In this document: one piece after another, positions 1-10,054 of the stretch
How positions within the stretch are numbered: the first letter of the stretch is position 1
How the letters are laid out: each line of letters opens with the position of its first letter
Position numbers and translations under genes: made by a program
From: Anoplolepis gracilipes
Lineage: Eukaryota; Arthropoda; Insecta; Hymenoptera; Formicidae
DNA: 64,000 nt
Direction of reading: 5' to 3'
Assembly (NCBI RefSeq): GCF_047496725.1
Contig: NC_132986.1
Span: 4,062,501-4,126,500 of the forward strand
The notes under the pieces: generated by a model
What the model was told of the DNA's origin: nothing
Databases searched by the model: none
The model's input: only the letters and a program-made list of their open reading frames with translations

Positions 1-1100
1 GAGCGCGTCACGACGTCTGCAACGCCACTGTGATACAGACCGAAAACCCCCGACTAGTAATACGGGAAATCAACGACTCTTACGTAAAGAATCAACCATC
101 CGTAAATAAGGTGCACCGATCTCACCACTCGTACTTTTCATACAAGAGTAACACAAAGACAGACCTGAGCGTAGAAAATACCTACGAAGACCTTGTCATG
201 AGGAAATGCCTCACGGAAGTAACAAAATTACACGCCTTGACCGCCATGGCTCACCAAGACCCTCCATCATTTGCGTACGCCGTCACAAAAACACCAGGAT
301 ACTCAGCGCGCGTACGAGGGGAAGCTGTACAAGTATTTCGATGTACTCCTGTACCTGCACGGATCAGGGCCACGGAAAGCTGTTTCCAGGAGCTCCCAGT
401 AATAATAGACGGGAAGCCCATGTACCTAAAGCCAAGAACACGCGTTATATCTGGCGAAGGCACAGAAATTGAATGCGATCCGCTTGCTACGGCAATGTAC
501 AAAATGAGAAACAAATGGTACGTATTCACTCCAGAGTTGAAAGTGTCTGCTATCGATCCTCAAGGCCTCCAATCAAGAACGCTACCATGGGGTCAACATA
601 TCGACGAGTTAAACGAGATTCACGAGCACTCGGACGTACAGAATCCAAGCACAGACGACTCTCCAGGACGACCAGACCACTCGAGCCCTGTATACATCGT
701 GGAGGTCTCGGTAACAACAACAGTTATTGGTGGAATTATAATACTCACCTTATTTATCATCTTGAAAAGCCTAGCAAGAAAGTTAAGCTATCGAAACTCG
801 AGCCTGAAAAATAAAAACATATTAACAAATGATGATATGTTAATGACTGATGATAGTGCCAACTCTCAAAAACCAACCAAACAGGAAACACCTGCCAAGA
901 CACTCAGCAATTCTCCATTATCGCGCCCAATGATAGATCACCGAATCCAGAAGGACATCTCTCATGAATCCACGGATACGATGACGATTCACCACTCTTC
1001 CAAGGAGAGGACTCCCGCCATATCTTCAGAGATCGCCAACCTGCGAGAAGCCTACTTGCACTTGGAACGAAAGATCAACCGTCTATCAACCGCACCGTAA
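1..1100 (+). CDS. env: Envelope glycoprotein, family A copy A1 (3' part)
   Basis: The window opens inside this gene; the reading frame runs from base 3 to the TAA ending at 1100. Apart from rare substitutions it equals residues from about 254 onward of the complete 618-aa Env at 14858-16714. It includes paired ectodomain cysteines, one membrane-spanning segment (VIGGIIILTLFIIL) and a cytoplasmic tail of about 110 residues. Role, inferred from the family: a type I membrane glycoprotein for attachment and fusion of virus-like particles. A purine tract and the 3' LTR follow directly, as expected for the last gene of a provirus. No break is visible in the part shown. Pol and gag of this copy lie to the left of the window. 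Confidence 0.9.
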   Translation, partial: ARHDVCNATVIQTENPRLVIREINDSYVKNQPSVNKVHRSHHSYFSYKSNTKTDLSVENTYEDLVMRKCLTEVTKLHALTAMAHQDPPSFAYAVTKTPGYSARVRGEAVQVFRCTPVPARIRATESCFQELPVIIDGKPMYLKPRTRVISGEGTEIECDPLATAMYKMRNKWYVFTPELKVSAIDPQGLQSRTLPWGQHIDELNEIHEHSDVQNPSTDDSPGRPDHSSPVYIVEVSVTTTVIGGIIILTLFIILKSLARKLSYRNSSLKNKNILTNDDMLMTDDSANSQKPTKQETPAKTLSNSPLSRPMIDHRIQKDISHESTDTMTIHHSSKERTPAISSEIANLREAYLHLERKINRLSTAP

Positions 1101-1150
1101 GCCGAGTTCAACGAGCTCACCGTCGCATCATTTCACGCTGCTCCACTTTT

Positions 1151-1161
1151 AAGGAGGGGGG
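1151..1161 (+). promoter_or_regulatory. Polypurine tract of A1
   Basis: AAGGAGGGGGG directly abuts the first base (TG) of the 3' LTR, the place where plus-strand DNA synthesis is primed in LTR retroelements. The same tract abuts the LTRs of copies A2 and A4. Confidence 0.9.
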
Positions 1162-1504
1162 TGTCACGTCCAGCGCCTCCGCTTGACACCAGTCGCCGTC
1201 CGTTGACTCCATACGTCACCTGTTAAGTAGACATAGTAAGCGTTAAGCACCTATAAAATTCTTTTACTTTCCTTTTCTTTTTATATATATACATATATAT
1301 ATATATAGTTATTATCAAAAATAGATTAAGCCGATAAATACCTTTTATTATGTTTCCGGCTAAAACATCCTTTTCCTTTTTTTTTTTCTTTTTCTTCCTT
1401 TTTTTTTCCTGTTTTATCCCCATCACTGGTTCTCCCCTATCACCTACCTAAAAATGAAGGAAAATAATTAATTAATTGTCCAATGAAAATTCTCACCTAT
1501 TTTC

Positions 1505-2080
1505 CGGCCACCCGGTATATCACCTTCTGGTCCGCCTCCTCAGCACCTGAAAAAGAGAAGAGAAACGACCCACCAAGTCGGTCGAACATCTTAATTTTAT
1601 TATAATTACCCATTTAGTTTTGTCACTCTAGTTGCAGTATCTGAAAAATAAAAAGGAAACATAATATTAAGTATGCGTCAATAGAATAACGTAAATTAAG
1701 TAATAGCGATAATATAAACCAATGTTCACTCCACCTCGTCGTCATCACTCTTACTAAACACAAACATACACGTACACATCACCATAGACACACGCATCGA
1801 GAATTAACCACCACCCGGTATAACAAAAATATAAAGTAAATCTATATAACAAGCTAAAATCACTCAAGGAAAGAGATCGTAACTGCGAATGAGCGGAAAT
1901 ACAACTCCCGATACATGTTCACCTTAATAAATTGACACCCGGTATATAAACTAACATTGTCATATTATCCAAACATTAGTATAAAATAGTGTTTAACAAC
2001 CGACCGATTCATTTGGTTAAATTCCATAAGCTTCATATAATAAACTCCGATCGGTACTTTCGGGACACCCTGTATATGAA
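1505..2080 (+). repeat. Dispersed ACCCGGTATA motif in LTR-A U3
   Basis: ACCCGGTATA occurs near 1510, 1813 and 1936, with related forms ACACCCTGTATA near 2065 and TACCCGGTGATA near 3296. The motif recurs at the same places in every full A LTR, and once in the distant LTR near 53869. It may be a protein-binding site or the remnant of terminal repeats of small DNA transposons; the sequence does not decide. Confidence 0.45.
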
Positions 2081-4044
2081 CTTTCATTAATTATTAAAAC
2101 TGAGCAAGCCAAGTAACTCGTATGTGCAATTGCAACTTCCTATGCACAGTCTAAATCACTTTTCTCAATATATCAAAAGTTGTCGCAACATCGAAAAGCA
2201 CCCAATTTTTAACGATTTAAACATCACATAAAAAACCCGCCCAGTGACCTTAATTAATTATTTCCTGGCGCCTTGACTCATAAGGAACCAAAAAAGGTAG
2301 CAACTTATAGGGCTACAGCCCCGCCATAAAAAGTTAAGCGCACATTGTTATAGACCCATTTTGCTTCAGGAACACCTCATATTTTCAACTTTAATAATTT
2401 ATTTATTTTAATCCGCACCTCCAATATATAATTATGCCTTCACTATTAAATGCAGTTTTATATCCCAAAGCCGAATTAATACCACAATAACGTACATGTC
2501 TAACGATTCTGTCACCCAAATATAATAACTTGTCAATTTTACTCATATTCCACCGCAGCGCAGTGATTTCATTAAATCCAAATTTTAACAATAATAAAAG
2601 ATTCGATCAAACCCATCTTCTGCATAATAATTCCTTACCATGAATCCAATTTGGTTTGCCAATAAAAATCCGGTCAGCTATCATTTATAATTATTTCATA
2701 TATCAACCATGGAGATAACTTGGTGCATGCACATATACATATATATATATATATATGCGACTCGCTGCAGATATCATAATCCACAGATGTTTTAAAGGCA
2801 AATTATAATGACCTGACAAGAACTCCTCGAGGCTCAGACAATATTTAAGTAATCAATTAAAACCAATAATAATTAAAATGAACCACTCATAATACATATA
2901 TATATATATATATATTATAGTGAAAACAATATAAATATCCCATAAAGAGTTTAAAACGAATAAAGCTCTGGAAGATAACTAAAGTTAAATAGTCACACTC
3001 AATATATACAATTACTTAATTAACTCTTACTTATACAAGGTGTCTGAAATAACTTGAACGTGATAATATTCTCAAAACTTCGTTATCATTTTATTGAGGA
3101 TGAATGATAATTACAATATACATATGCATAATAAACAAAATGACCATACCTATATATACGGTGGTACGATAATACACACATCATACACTACATAAACCAA
3201 GTATAAACGCATAATGAACACCCAGAAATAATTACATAGATACACGCTCCTTAACAAACACACCATAAAATTATATAACAATAGTCACTTAATATACCCG
3301 GTGATACAAAAATACGCGCGTTATAAACTTATCATCTACACAATGTTTAATCAGTATCTGACTATTATAGACGTATTATCCACCCAGTAACACGCAAATA
3401 CACACACTCTATAAATAATTTATATACATAGTGACCCATTAGTACGCACAAATAAAGCACTCTCAATAAACCTATTATAAACTTATTACAGGCATATTCA
3501 TATATTAACATACACATAATCAATGTATCATATACATGGTAACGCAATAGTTTCGGATCTTATAACTAATTCATACATATTCCAAGCGTATCACTTAAAT
3601 TACACACTCAACCTCTCACAATATAAACTTGTCTTAAATTTATGCATTTATACACACTTACACACTCCTCATCCATCCATTGTAAATATATCACGGCATA
3701 TTACATGTGCATTTATACCATTATTACATATATATAAATATATAAACCTTTACTACTAGTTATAATGATATACATACATACATATAGTTATATAATAGCG
3801 AGTTTAACGTCTGTAGACTAATTTAGATCTTGTAATCCACGAATAACATTATGCGACATCATAGATAATTGTTAATTAATAAGTTAATTAGCGTAATGCT
3901 CTCATATCTCTACAATTATTTAAGTACAACGCTATAATACAATGCGGCGATAAGTAATTAATCAGATAAGTTATCGTAACGCTAGTAATAATTGCGATAT
4001 ATCTAGAAATAACGATATAGATATTACATTATAATGCTAGTCCC

Positions 4045-4067
4045 GAAGGTTCTAGAACATTCAGGAA
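4045..4067 (+). promoter_or_regulatory. Five-unit heat-shock element (A1 LTR)
   Basis: Five alternating units at exact 5-bp steps: GAA-gg-TTC-ta-GAA-ca-TTC-ag-GAA. This is a perfect extended heat-shock element, the binding site of heat-shock factor trimers, about 150 bp upstream of the TATA box in U3. A CACGTG E-box follows at about 4077. All five full-length A LTRs keep it. In A4 one spacer base differs while all five units stay intact. Confidence 0.85.
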
Positions 4068-4215
4068 CCGCCGGATCACGTGAAAATTTCGGACAAACAC
4101 CGTGATAGCTTACTATTGCCCGGCGCGTGATACCCGTGACAAACAAGCATGACCAGGATCGGACCACGTTGCGCGCGCTATAATTCAGAAGGTGGGAGCC
4201 CTCAGCGACCACGGG

Positions 4216-4260
4216 TATATAAACGGGAGCACCGTGTGCTCAAAGAGCAGAGTATTCAGT
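4216..4260 (+). promoter_or_regulatory. LTR-A core promoter (A1)
   Basis: TATATAAA at 4216-4223 is followed by a perfect dyad GAGCAC-CGT-GTGCTC (4227-4241) and an arthropod-type initiator TTCAGT (4255-4260). The TATA-to-initiator distance of about 40 bp is slightly long, so the exact start is uncertain. A 17-bp direct duplication (AGACAGTTCAGATCAT unit) follows at about 4268-4302. Confidence 0.7.
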
Positions 4261-5346
4261 TCTCGCCTAGACAGTTCAGATCATTAGACAGTTCAGATCA
4301 TATTTAGTATTCGGCTTTCGCCCGACAGTAAAATCTGTTGTACGGTTCGTTCCGACCATTCAGTTTTCGCATAATCAGTATTCGATCAGCAGTCAATACT
4401 CGATTCATACAGTACCCAGTAAATTCATTGTACGTACAGACAGTCATTTATACGATTTAATAATCGGTTATCCTTATAACATTCAATCATACATACGCTC
4501 TCGCAAGTTTTCGCGCAGTGTAATTAATATTATATCTTCGAATCAGTGGTTTCTAGTTCATTACGGTATTATTCACACAAAATCATTAATTCAGAGAGAC
4601 TTCGAGACTAGCATATCGCGAATACTATTAATTAGCCTTCAGTTCTTACGTTTACTGTCGTATAAATCTATTCTTGATTATTTGTATCCACTGTTACTAT
4701 TATATTTCCTTTCTCTTTATCGATTTCCACGGCGCTCACAATACATATCGAATTCTATCTATCACTTTTAAAGATATTTTATCTAAATTTTCGTTTGCAG
4801 TGAATTACTTCTATCAACAATATAAGCGTATTATCTTTTCCTCTCCATGCAATTGTTAATGCCGCCTATCTATAATATCGTTTACGCGTCCGAAACCAGT
4901 CTGTGCGTGAAATCATAGTCGAAGGAAAGTTCTATTAACTAATGTTGTAATACTAATATTGTAGATCCACATTCTTGTGTACACCCGCGTTACAGTGTGC
5001 TTCCCAGTGGTTCCTGTAACACATAACAATTTAGTGAAGTGAGTACGTTGTCGTAATTATTAAGATATATTCGTGTAATCATTAATCATATTGTTTACGT
5101 GTAATTACTCGAAATATACATACTTGTGTCAGTTCGCGGCCCCTGTCCATTCCGGGCGTCGGTCATCTTTTCGGTGTCAATTCTTCTCGCCGTTAACCTC
5201 TCGCGTCTATACCTGTAAATATAAAGACAAGCTTTCTATTCTAATTTTAATATTGAAATTATCGGGCAAATTAGTGCTACTTATCTGACGAGGTCATCCT
5301 TCCTTCAAGCCTACTTCGGGCTCTCTCTTTCATCCTGCGGCGACGC

Positions 5347-5899
5347 GCGCCTCCTCCAGGGCGTTCTTGTATTCCCTATAGCTTCTTCCTATATATTTTT
5401 TTTTTTCTCTTTTCTTTCTTTCTTTTTTTTTCTTTTCTTTTCCCTTATCCGCTCACCAGTGGCAAGGTCCGCGACGTCCGCCTTGACATACCCAGAGCCT
5501 CAGATATCTGTAACTTATAATCGAAGAGATTAATATTTTATTCGGACGTCTTCATAGGGAATGTCATTAGACAGAGAGCGATAACCATTCTTACCTACAC
5601 CGTAGGGCGCCTCCTCCAGGGCGACCTACATCCTTCCTACGTAGTGTGCCTCTTTCAGGGCGATTCTACGTCCCTTCTAGCAGTGCGCCTCATTCAGGGC
5701 GGCTCTGCCTTCATCCTTCGTAGTGCGCCTCCTTCAGAGCCGGACTACCCCTCTCTAGGTCGCACGCCTCTCTCAGGGCGAACGACTCTCTTCTCCGAGG
5801 AGCGCCTCTTTCAGGGCATTCCGCCTCCTAGCGTGCAGCGCGCCTCTGTCAGGGCGATCTGCCTCCTCTCAGTCCACGAACCGCGCCTCTGTCAGGGCG
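5347..5899 (+). repeat. Hairpin array, GCGCCTCnnnCAGGGCG units (A1 LTR)
   Basis: Nine 17-bp units start at 5347, 5607, 5646, 5685, 5725, 5764, 5802, 5840 and 5883. The last eight are spaced 39, 39, 40, 39, 38, 38 and 43 bases. Each unit can fold as CGCC/GGCG, a 4-bp GC stem with an 8-base loop; the unit at 5725 has two stem mismatches. A polypyrimidine tract lies between the first and second units. The array is downstream of the promoter, so it should be in the 5' leader of full-length RNA. A 95-aa reading frame through it is a by-product of the repeat. Confidence 0.85.
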
Positions 5900-6177
5900 T
5901 CTCTCACAATTCCTCCGATCGCTCTTCTTGATCTAAAATATAGAATAAATATTAAATTAAAGTAAACTCATTAAGGCTCACCCTGTCCCCGCAACCCGTC
6001 AGATAAGGTCAAGTCAACTCGTTTACCAATTTACTTTAACGCGTATGTTTCTTTTTTTTTTTTTTTTTTTTTTTTCCTTTTCATCACTCGCGTTACTATT
6101 ACTAACCCCAGTCTATACCCCTCCGCGTATTCAACTATGGCGTCGATTATGATTTCGCTTACCTTCTTAGCTGCGTC

Positions 6178-6594
6178 ATGGGTCGGTCACGTCGAGCAGG
6201 GCGTGCTCACCAATTGAAGCGCCTCATCCGGTCACTATACCAAGGCGGCTCCTACCTGACGGTCCGAACAGCTGCGTCGCCACCAGGTAGTCAGAGCCCA
6301 GCATCCGTCGGGTATTTCACTTACCCTCCACCGGGAACCCATACATCGGAGTCATCAACCCCTGACCAGCTACACGACGCCGTCACTCCACCGGCATCCA
6401 GTAGCGGGGTCGTCGCTTCCTCACATAGGCCCTTACCGCCTATCGAATACCGTCCGTGGCCCGTGCCCCCGCCGTTGATAGACTTCGGGATTACGCAACC
6501 GAGGATCATTTCCTCCCAGGCTTTCTTCGGGCGAGTATGCATCCTGTCGTCCGCTGAAGCACCTATCAATTCGCCTCCTGATAACCGTCCGTGA
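6178..6594 (+). CDS. LTR-encoded arginine-rich small protein, 138 aa (A1)
   Basis: Not a recognised family. The start follows a good splice-acceptor-like sequence (TTACCTTCTTAG at about 6159-6170) by seven bases, so expression from a spliced LTR transcript is possible. The N-terminal 22 residues are strongly basic (GRSRRAGRAHQLKRLIRS), like RNA- or DNA-binding arginine-rich motifs. The middle is rich in Pro, Ser and Thr, followed by a Pro-rich block ending PPPLIDFGITQP and a hydrophobic-aromatic tail. There is no signal peptide or membrane segment. All five full LTRs encode the identical protein. An old diverged LTR (54979-55200) keeps the first two-fifths in frame despite a 3-base insertion. 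Family B LTRs encode a 115-aa protein with a matching N-terminus (30014-30361). Function is unknown; nucleic-acid binding is inferred. Confidence 0.6.
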   Translation: MGRSRRAGRAHQLKRLIRSLYQGGSYLTVRTAASPPGSQSPASVGYFTYPPPGTHTSESSTPDQLHDAVTPPASSSGVVASSHRPLPPIEYRPWPVPPPLIDFGITQPRIISSQAFFGRVCILSSAEAPINSPPDNRP

Positions 6595-7048
6595 TTTAAT
6601 TGTCTAATCGTCTTGAAAAATATAATATAACTGTACATATATGTTTATTATAAAATAATGATAAATACATAAAAATCAGTATACGTAAACAATCTGCATT
6701 CATTGTCTACTCACTTCACATCCTCCCTATTATCTATTACGTCCCGACCTCTAGTTTCCGGTGCACCGCTACGCTGATCGTGACAGGTTTACCGCTCGGC
6801 CACCGCGATCCGCGTACACCAACCATCGTAACCGCACCTCGCTCGCGAACGCAGAGGACGTAACAACTGGTGACAGCGGCGGGACGTAACAATATACAAG
6901 TATTATCTTTTCAGCAAAAGAATCCATTCCTTGAAGACATTGACGACCTGAGCCTGGTCCAAGTTTAATAATAATAGTAATAACTTTTAAATACATATAA
7001 AATAAGTATATATATATATATTTCTACTTAGAAATAGTAATTCATAAA

Positions 7049-7468
7049 ATGTGTAGACCTAAGCCTTATAGATATAAGCCACCTTATATTCTGACGCATT
7101 GCCCTGGAATTTTCTCTTATCATTGTTATAACGTCCAGTATATTAAAATAGAAGATAATAGATATTGCGTCACCTGCTTCAGATTAATTCAACAAAATTT
7201 TCAAGCATATGGACTTTTACAATTCCATGGCATATATAGTGGTATTTTTCAAGAACAATATTGTCATATTTGCGGAAATGACATGATTACCTATACTTCT
7301 GTAAAAGAATGTTTTACTTGCTTTATGCTCTATTTAGCAATATGTTGTGTTCTCAGAGAGAGAGAATTAGATTCAAACAATGTAGAAGAGTTATTATATG
7401 ATTGCGATAATACAGAAATAAAAATACTATTAATGCATGAACCAACAAATGAAATAGAAATACCATAA
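7049..7468 (+). CDS. Cys-rich accessory ORF upstream of env (family B), 139 aa
   Basis: Not a recognised family. An intact ORF sits 69 bases before the env start and follows a splice-acceptor-like TTTCTACTTAG (about 7020-7030). It has three CxxC pairs (YCVTCF, YCHICG, ECFTCF) and further single cysteines, suggesting a zinc-binding fold. The C-terminus is acidic. It lies between what should be the end of pol and env, where family A has only about 115 non-coding bases. A separately spliced accessory protein is the likeliest reading. It could instead be an unrelated captured exon. No second copy is in the window. Confidence 0.55.
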   Translation: MCRPKPYRYKPPYILTHCPGIFSYHCYNVQYIKIEDNRYCVTCFRLIQQNFQAYGLLQFHGIYSGIFQEQYCHICGNDMITYTSVKECFTCFMLYLAICCVLRERELDSNNVEELLYDCDNTEIKILLMHEPTNEIEIP

Positions 7469-7537
7469 AATCAAGAAAAAATATATTATACAAATATACA
7501 TATACAAATAATAAGTTGTATCTGCTTACTTACAGAA

Positions 7538-7992
7538 ATGATGTATCATTTAATATTATTATTATTCACTGCACAATCCTCCCTCGCCCTTCTCGGCTTT
7601 GATTGCGGAGGACGACATTTAAATATTACATCAGTTTCGTTGTTGGATGTGGGAGAATGCAATCTTCCGCATAAAACATCAAACTCTACGGATACTTATA
7701 TCCAACTCCTTCAATTATCTGAATATAATCATGCGTTTATAATACAGTGTAAGGTCGAAATTTCAAGAACTATATATTACTGCGGCATACACTCGCACGT
7801 TTCGATCATGCATAACGGACGTGCTGACTATATACATGAAACCGGACACTCACAGTGCAAACGAATGTTTCGTGATGGTACTCTTTCGCTAGGAGCAAGA
7901 GTTTTAATCGACGGCATCCGAGTCAACCAAACCGCCTCCTACAGCATTACCATGGCTGGAAGCGTAAGCAACGATAGAAAATGCAAAGGCAC
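7538..7992 (+). pseudogene. env: Envelope glycoprotein of B1, N-terminal part (split by solo LTR)
   Basis: Starts with a signal peptide (MMYHLILLLFTAQSSLALLG) and continues into a Cys- and Asn-rich ectodomain whose opening (GFDCGGRHLNITSVSLLD) parallels the family A Env start (GYDCNTPCDNGTTISLLD). A splice-acceptor-like CTGCTTACTTACAG precedes the start. At 7992 the gene is cut by a solo B LTR in the opposite direction; the TSD base pairs GCAC are at 7989-7992 and 32615-32618. The remainder of the gene begins at 32619. The short ORF extension past 7992 reads into the LTR and is not part of Env. Resemblance to chuvirus-type glycoproteins is inferred. Confidence 0.85.
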
Positions 7993-9079
7993 TGTCACGT
8001 GCTGTGACCCACTGTTATCGTCTACCTCGGTGTCAATAACAGGGTTGCTCTCTATTTAGTTTTTGGGTAATCTGTCTAAATCGGCTATACCCAGGGCTTC
8101 GCCGAGAGCAGGATCAATGTGTACTAGGAACTAATAAATCAGAGGATTTTTTTACTGATCTGGGATGATGATAATAGAGGCTTGATTTAAAAACTCTTAT
8201 GATATTGTCTAAATTGTAAATAATATTTTCTTTATTTTCTTCTATAAATTGGATTAAAGTTTCTAATATGACTTCAGGGTCAACGAAAGGATTTTGTTGA
8301 AATTCAGAATCAGTTGTCTGAGGTCTCATTTATTTTATTTTATTTGACAAGAAAAATTAAGAAAGTTGAAAATAAAAAGGTTAAATTTATGACGTGTGTA
8401 CTTGAAAATGATTAAAAACGTTAAGCAAACGCGTTGAATCTTGTTATTGTATATTTGATATAGTCTGGTGGTCAGAATACAATTCACTCGGCACTAACGA
8501 GAGGCTGAGGAAGTTCTAGGAACTCCATGACACCATGACCATTATCGCGTATGCAATGAACGTGACGCACAATGACACTCGAGTTAATCAAAGAGAAAAT
8601 AAAATTGTAAAATTATATCAGCAATAGCTTTAAATTTATTCAATTTAAAGTTGGAATGATTGGAAAATTTCAGTTTTGGAATTATAAATGGATTGTGATT
8701 AATTTGACAAATTTTCAATTATATTAAAATTGAAATAGGGATTAAGGTGGTTTGTGATAGTAATGGTGGGGAATTAAGTACTTACTGTTGTTGTATAGTA
8801 GAATTCACCGTCGGAGCAGTTCCAAATATATACTGATTTTGAAAGTTTTAATTTACGACTTGTATAATGTAAGAGCAAATTTCTCAGTAATTAATGACTG
8901 CTTTAATATGAAGAACAAGGTTAAATTGAGAAATTTAAATGATTTGGATTTATATTGAATGTAGGTATCTCTTTCTTTAAGAGAAAGTCAACTGTTGCAC
9001 TATGATTTTATTTTTCATAAATATCGTTGATGCATCTATTCACGTAATAAGAAAGAATCATTAAAATTTTTATTGCTCT
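7993..9079 (-). mobile_element. Solo LTR of family B inside env B1, left segment (U5 end)
   Basis: Read on the minus strand it ends GCACGTGACA, matching the end of the B LTR at 38351. It continues at 29272 after the A2 provirus; joined length is about 4.43 kb. It is flanked by the 4-bp duplication GCAC, and there is no provirus body, so it is a solo LTR from LTR-LTR recombination. The other solo B LTR contains the same sequence uninterrupted by A2 at about 42690-42710, which gives the empty site. Confidence 0.93.
8152..8329 (-). pseudogene. LTR-B 59-aa ORF, frameshifted copy
   Basis: Corresponds to the intact 59-aa ORFs at 38019-38198 and 41778-41957. A 2-bp deletion near 8196 (AACTCTTATG here, AACTCTTTTATG in the other copy) shifts the frame for the last third, so the protein would run on with an unrelated tail to 8114. 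Confidence 0.7.
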
Positions 9080-9376
9080 TGTTACGTCCCGCCGCTGTCA
9101 CCAGTTGTTACATCCTCTGCGTTCGCGAGCGAGGTGCGGTTACGATGGTTGGTGTACGCGGATCGCGGTGGCCGAGCGGTAAACCTGTCACGATCAGCGT
9201 AGCGGTGCACCGGAAACTAGAGGTCGGGACGTAATAGATAATAGGGAGGATGTGAAGTGAGTAGACAATGAATGCAGATTGTTTACGTATACTGATTTTT
9301 ATGTATTTATCATTATTTTATAATAAACATATATGTACAGTTATATTATATTTTTCAAGACGATTAGACAATTAAA

Positions 9377-9793
9377 TCACGGACGGTTATCAGGAGGCGA
9401 ATTGATAGGTGCTTCAGCGGACGACAGGATGCATACTCGCCCGAAGAAAGCCTGGGAGGAAATGATCCTCGGTTGCGTAATCCCGAAGTCTATCAACGGC
9501 GGGGGCACGGGCCACGGACGGTATTCGATAGGCGGTAAGGGCCTATGTGAGGAAGCGACGACCCCGCTACTGGATGCCGGTGGAGTGACGGCGTCGTGTA
9601 GCTGGTCAGGGGTTGATGACTCCGATGTATGGGTTCCCGGTGGAGGGTAAGTGAAATACCCGACGGATGCTGGGCTCTGACTACCTGGTGGCGACGCAGC
9701 TGTTCGGACCGTCAGGTAGGAGCCGCCTTGGTATAGTGACCGGATGAGGCGCTTCAATTGGTGAGCACGCCCTGCTCGACGTGACCGACCCAT
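9377..9793 (-). CDS. LTR-encoded arginine-rich small protein, 138 aa (A2 3' LTR)
   Basis: Same protein as at 6178-6594: basic N-terminus, Pro/Ser-rich middle, PPPLIDFGITQP block. It lies in the R-U5 part of the 3' LTR. Because this LTR copies the 5' one at each cycle, only the 5' copy is certain to be in the leader of provirus RNA. This one may be transcribed from the 3' LTR promoter into flanking B DNA. Function unknown. Confidence 0.55.
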   Translation of the reverse strand: MGRSRRAGRAHQLKRLIRSLYQGGSYLTVRTAASPPGSQSPASVGYFTYPPPGTHTSESSTPDQLHDAVTPPASSSGVVASSHRPLPPIEYRPWPVPPPLIDFGITQPRIISSQAFFGRVCILSSAEAPINSPPDNRP

Positions 9794-10054
9794 GACGCAG
9801 CTAAGAAGGTAAGCGAAATCATAATCGACGCCATAGTTGAATACGCGGAGGGGTATAGACTGGGGTTAGTAATAGTAACGCGAGTGATGAAAAGGAAAAA
9901 AAAAAACATACGCGTTAAAGTAAATTGGTAAACGAGTTGACTTGACCTTATCTGACGGGTTGCGGGGACAGGGTGAGCCTTAATGAGTTTACTTTAATTT
10001 AATATTTATTCTATATTTTAGATCAAGAAGAGCGATCGGAGGAATTGTGAGAGA

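Larger units (their letters stand above)
1162..6891 (+). mobile_element. 3' LTR of family A copy A1 (5.73 kb)
   Basis: Begins TGTCACGTCCAGCG after the polypurine tract and ends GACGTAACA. Four other copies with the same ends are in the window: 9080-14796, 23552-29267, 43680-49390 and 56157-61879. About 3.1 kb lies upstream of the TATA box (U3) and about 2.6 kb downstream (R plus U5), both very long. It holds a heat-shock element, a TATA box, a hairpin array and a 138-aa ORF. The rest of U3 (about 1,200-4,000) is AT-rich with (TA)n tracts and shows no convincing gene. The right flank (6892 on) is family B DNA; the left flank is outside the window, so the target duplication cannot be checked. 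Confidence 0.93.
6892..7992 (+). mobile_element. Family B provirus B1, internal region left of the solo LTR
   Basis: DNA between A1 and the inserted solo B LTR. It holds a short reading-frame end after a splice-acceptor-like TTATCTTTTCAG (about 6909-6920; residues to the stop read PFLEDIDDLSLVQV), then the Cys-rich ORF and the start of env. Together with 32619-33935 and the LTR at 33936-38351 it forms the 3' end of one plus-strand B provirus. A1 presumably inserted into it at 6891/6892. Confidence 0.75.

Noticed and set aside
2700..2960. (TA)n runs as possible replication or promoter elements
   Set aside because: Simple microsatellites in AT-rich LTR DNA; they vary in length between copies.
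1505..3310. CRISPR-like array from the ACCCGGTATA repeats
   Set aside because: Repeats are short, irregularly spaced and in a eukaryotic LTR.
4024..4212. 62-aa antisense ORF over the LTR-A promoter and heat-shock element
   Set aside because: Shadow of regulatory DNA, no support as a gene.
5091..5288. 65-aa ORF in LTR-A R region
   Set aside because: Conserved only because the LTRs are recent copies; no start context, homology or constraint visible.
5644..5931. 95-aa ORF across the hairpin array, present in all A LTRs
   Set aside because: It follows the repeat period, and the old copy carries frame changes; better explained by the structural repeat.
9130..9215. tRNA-like stretch near the LTR-A end (TGGCCGAGCGGT resembles a tRNA box A)
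   Set aside because: No box B or cloverleaf can be drawn; at most a relic.
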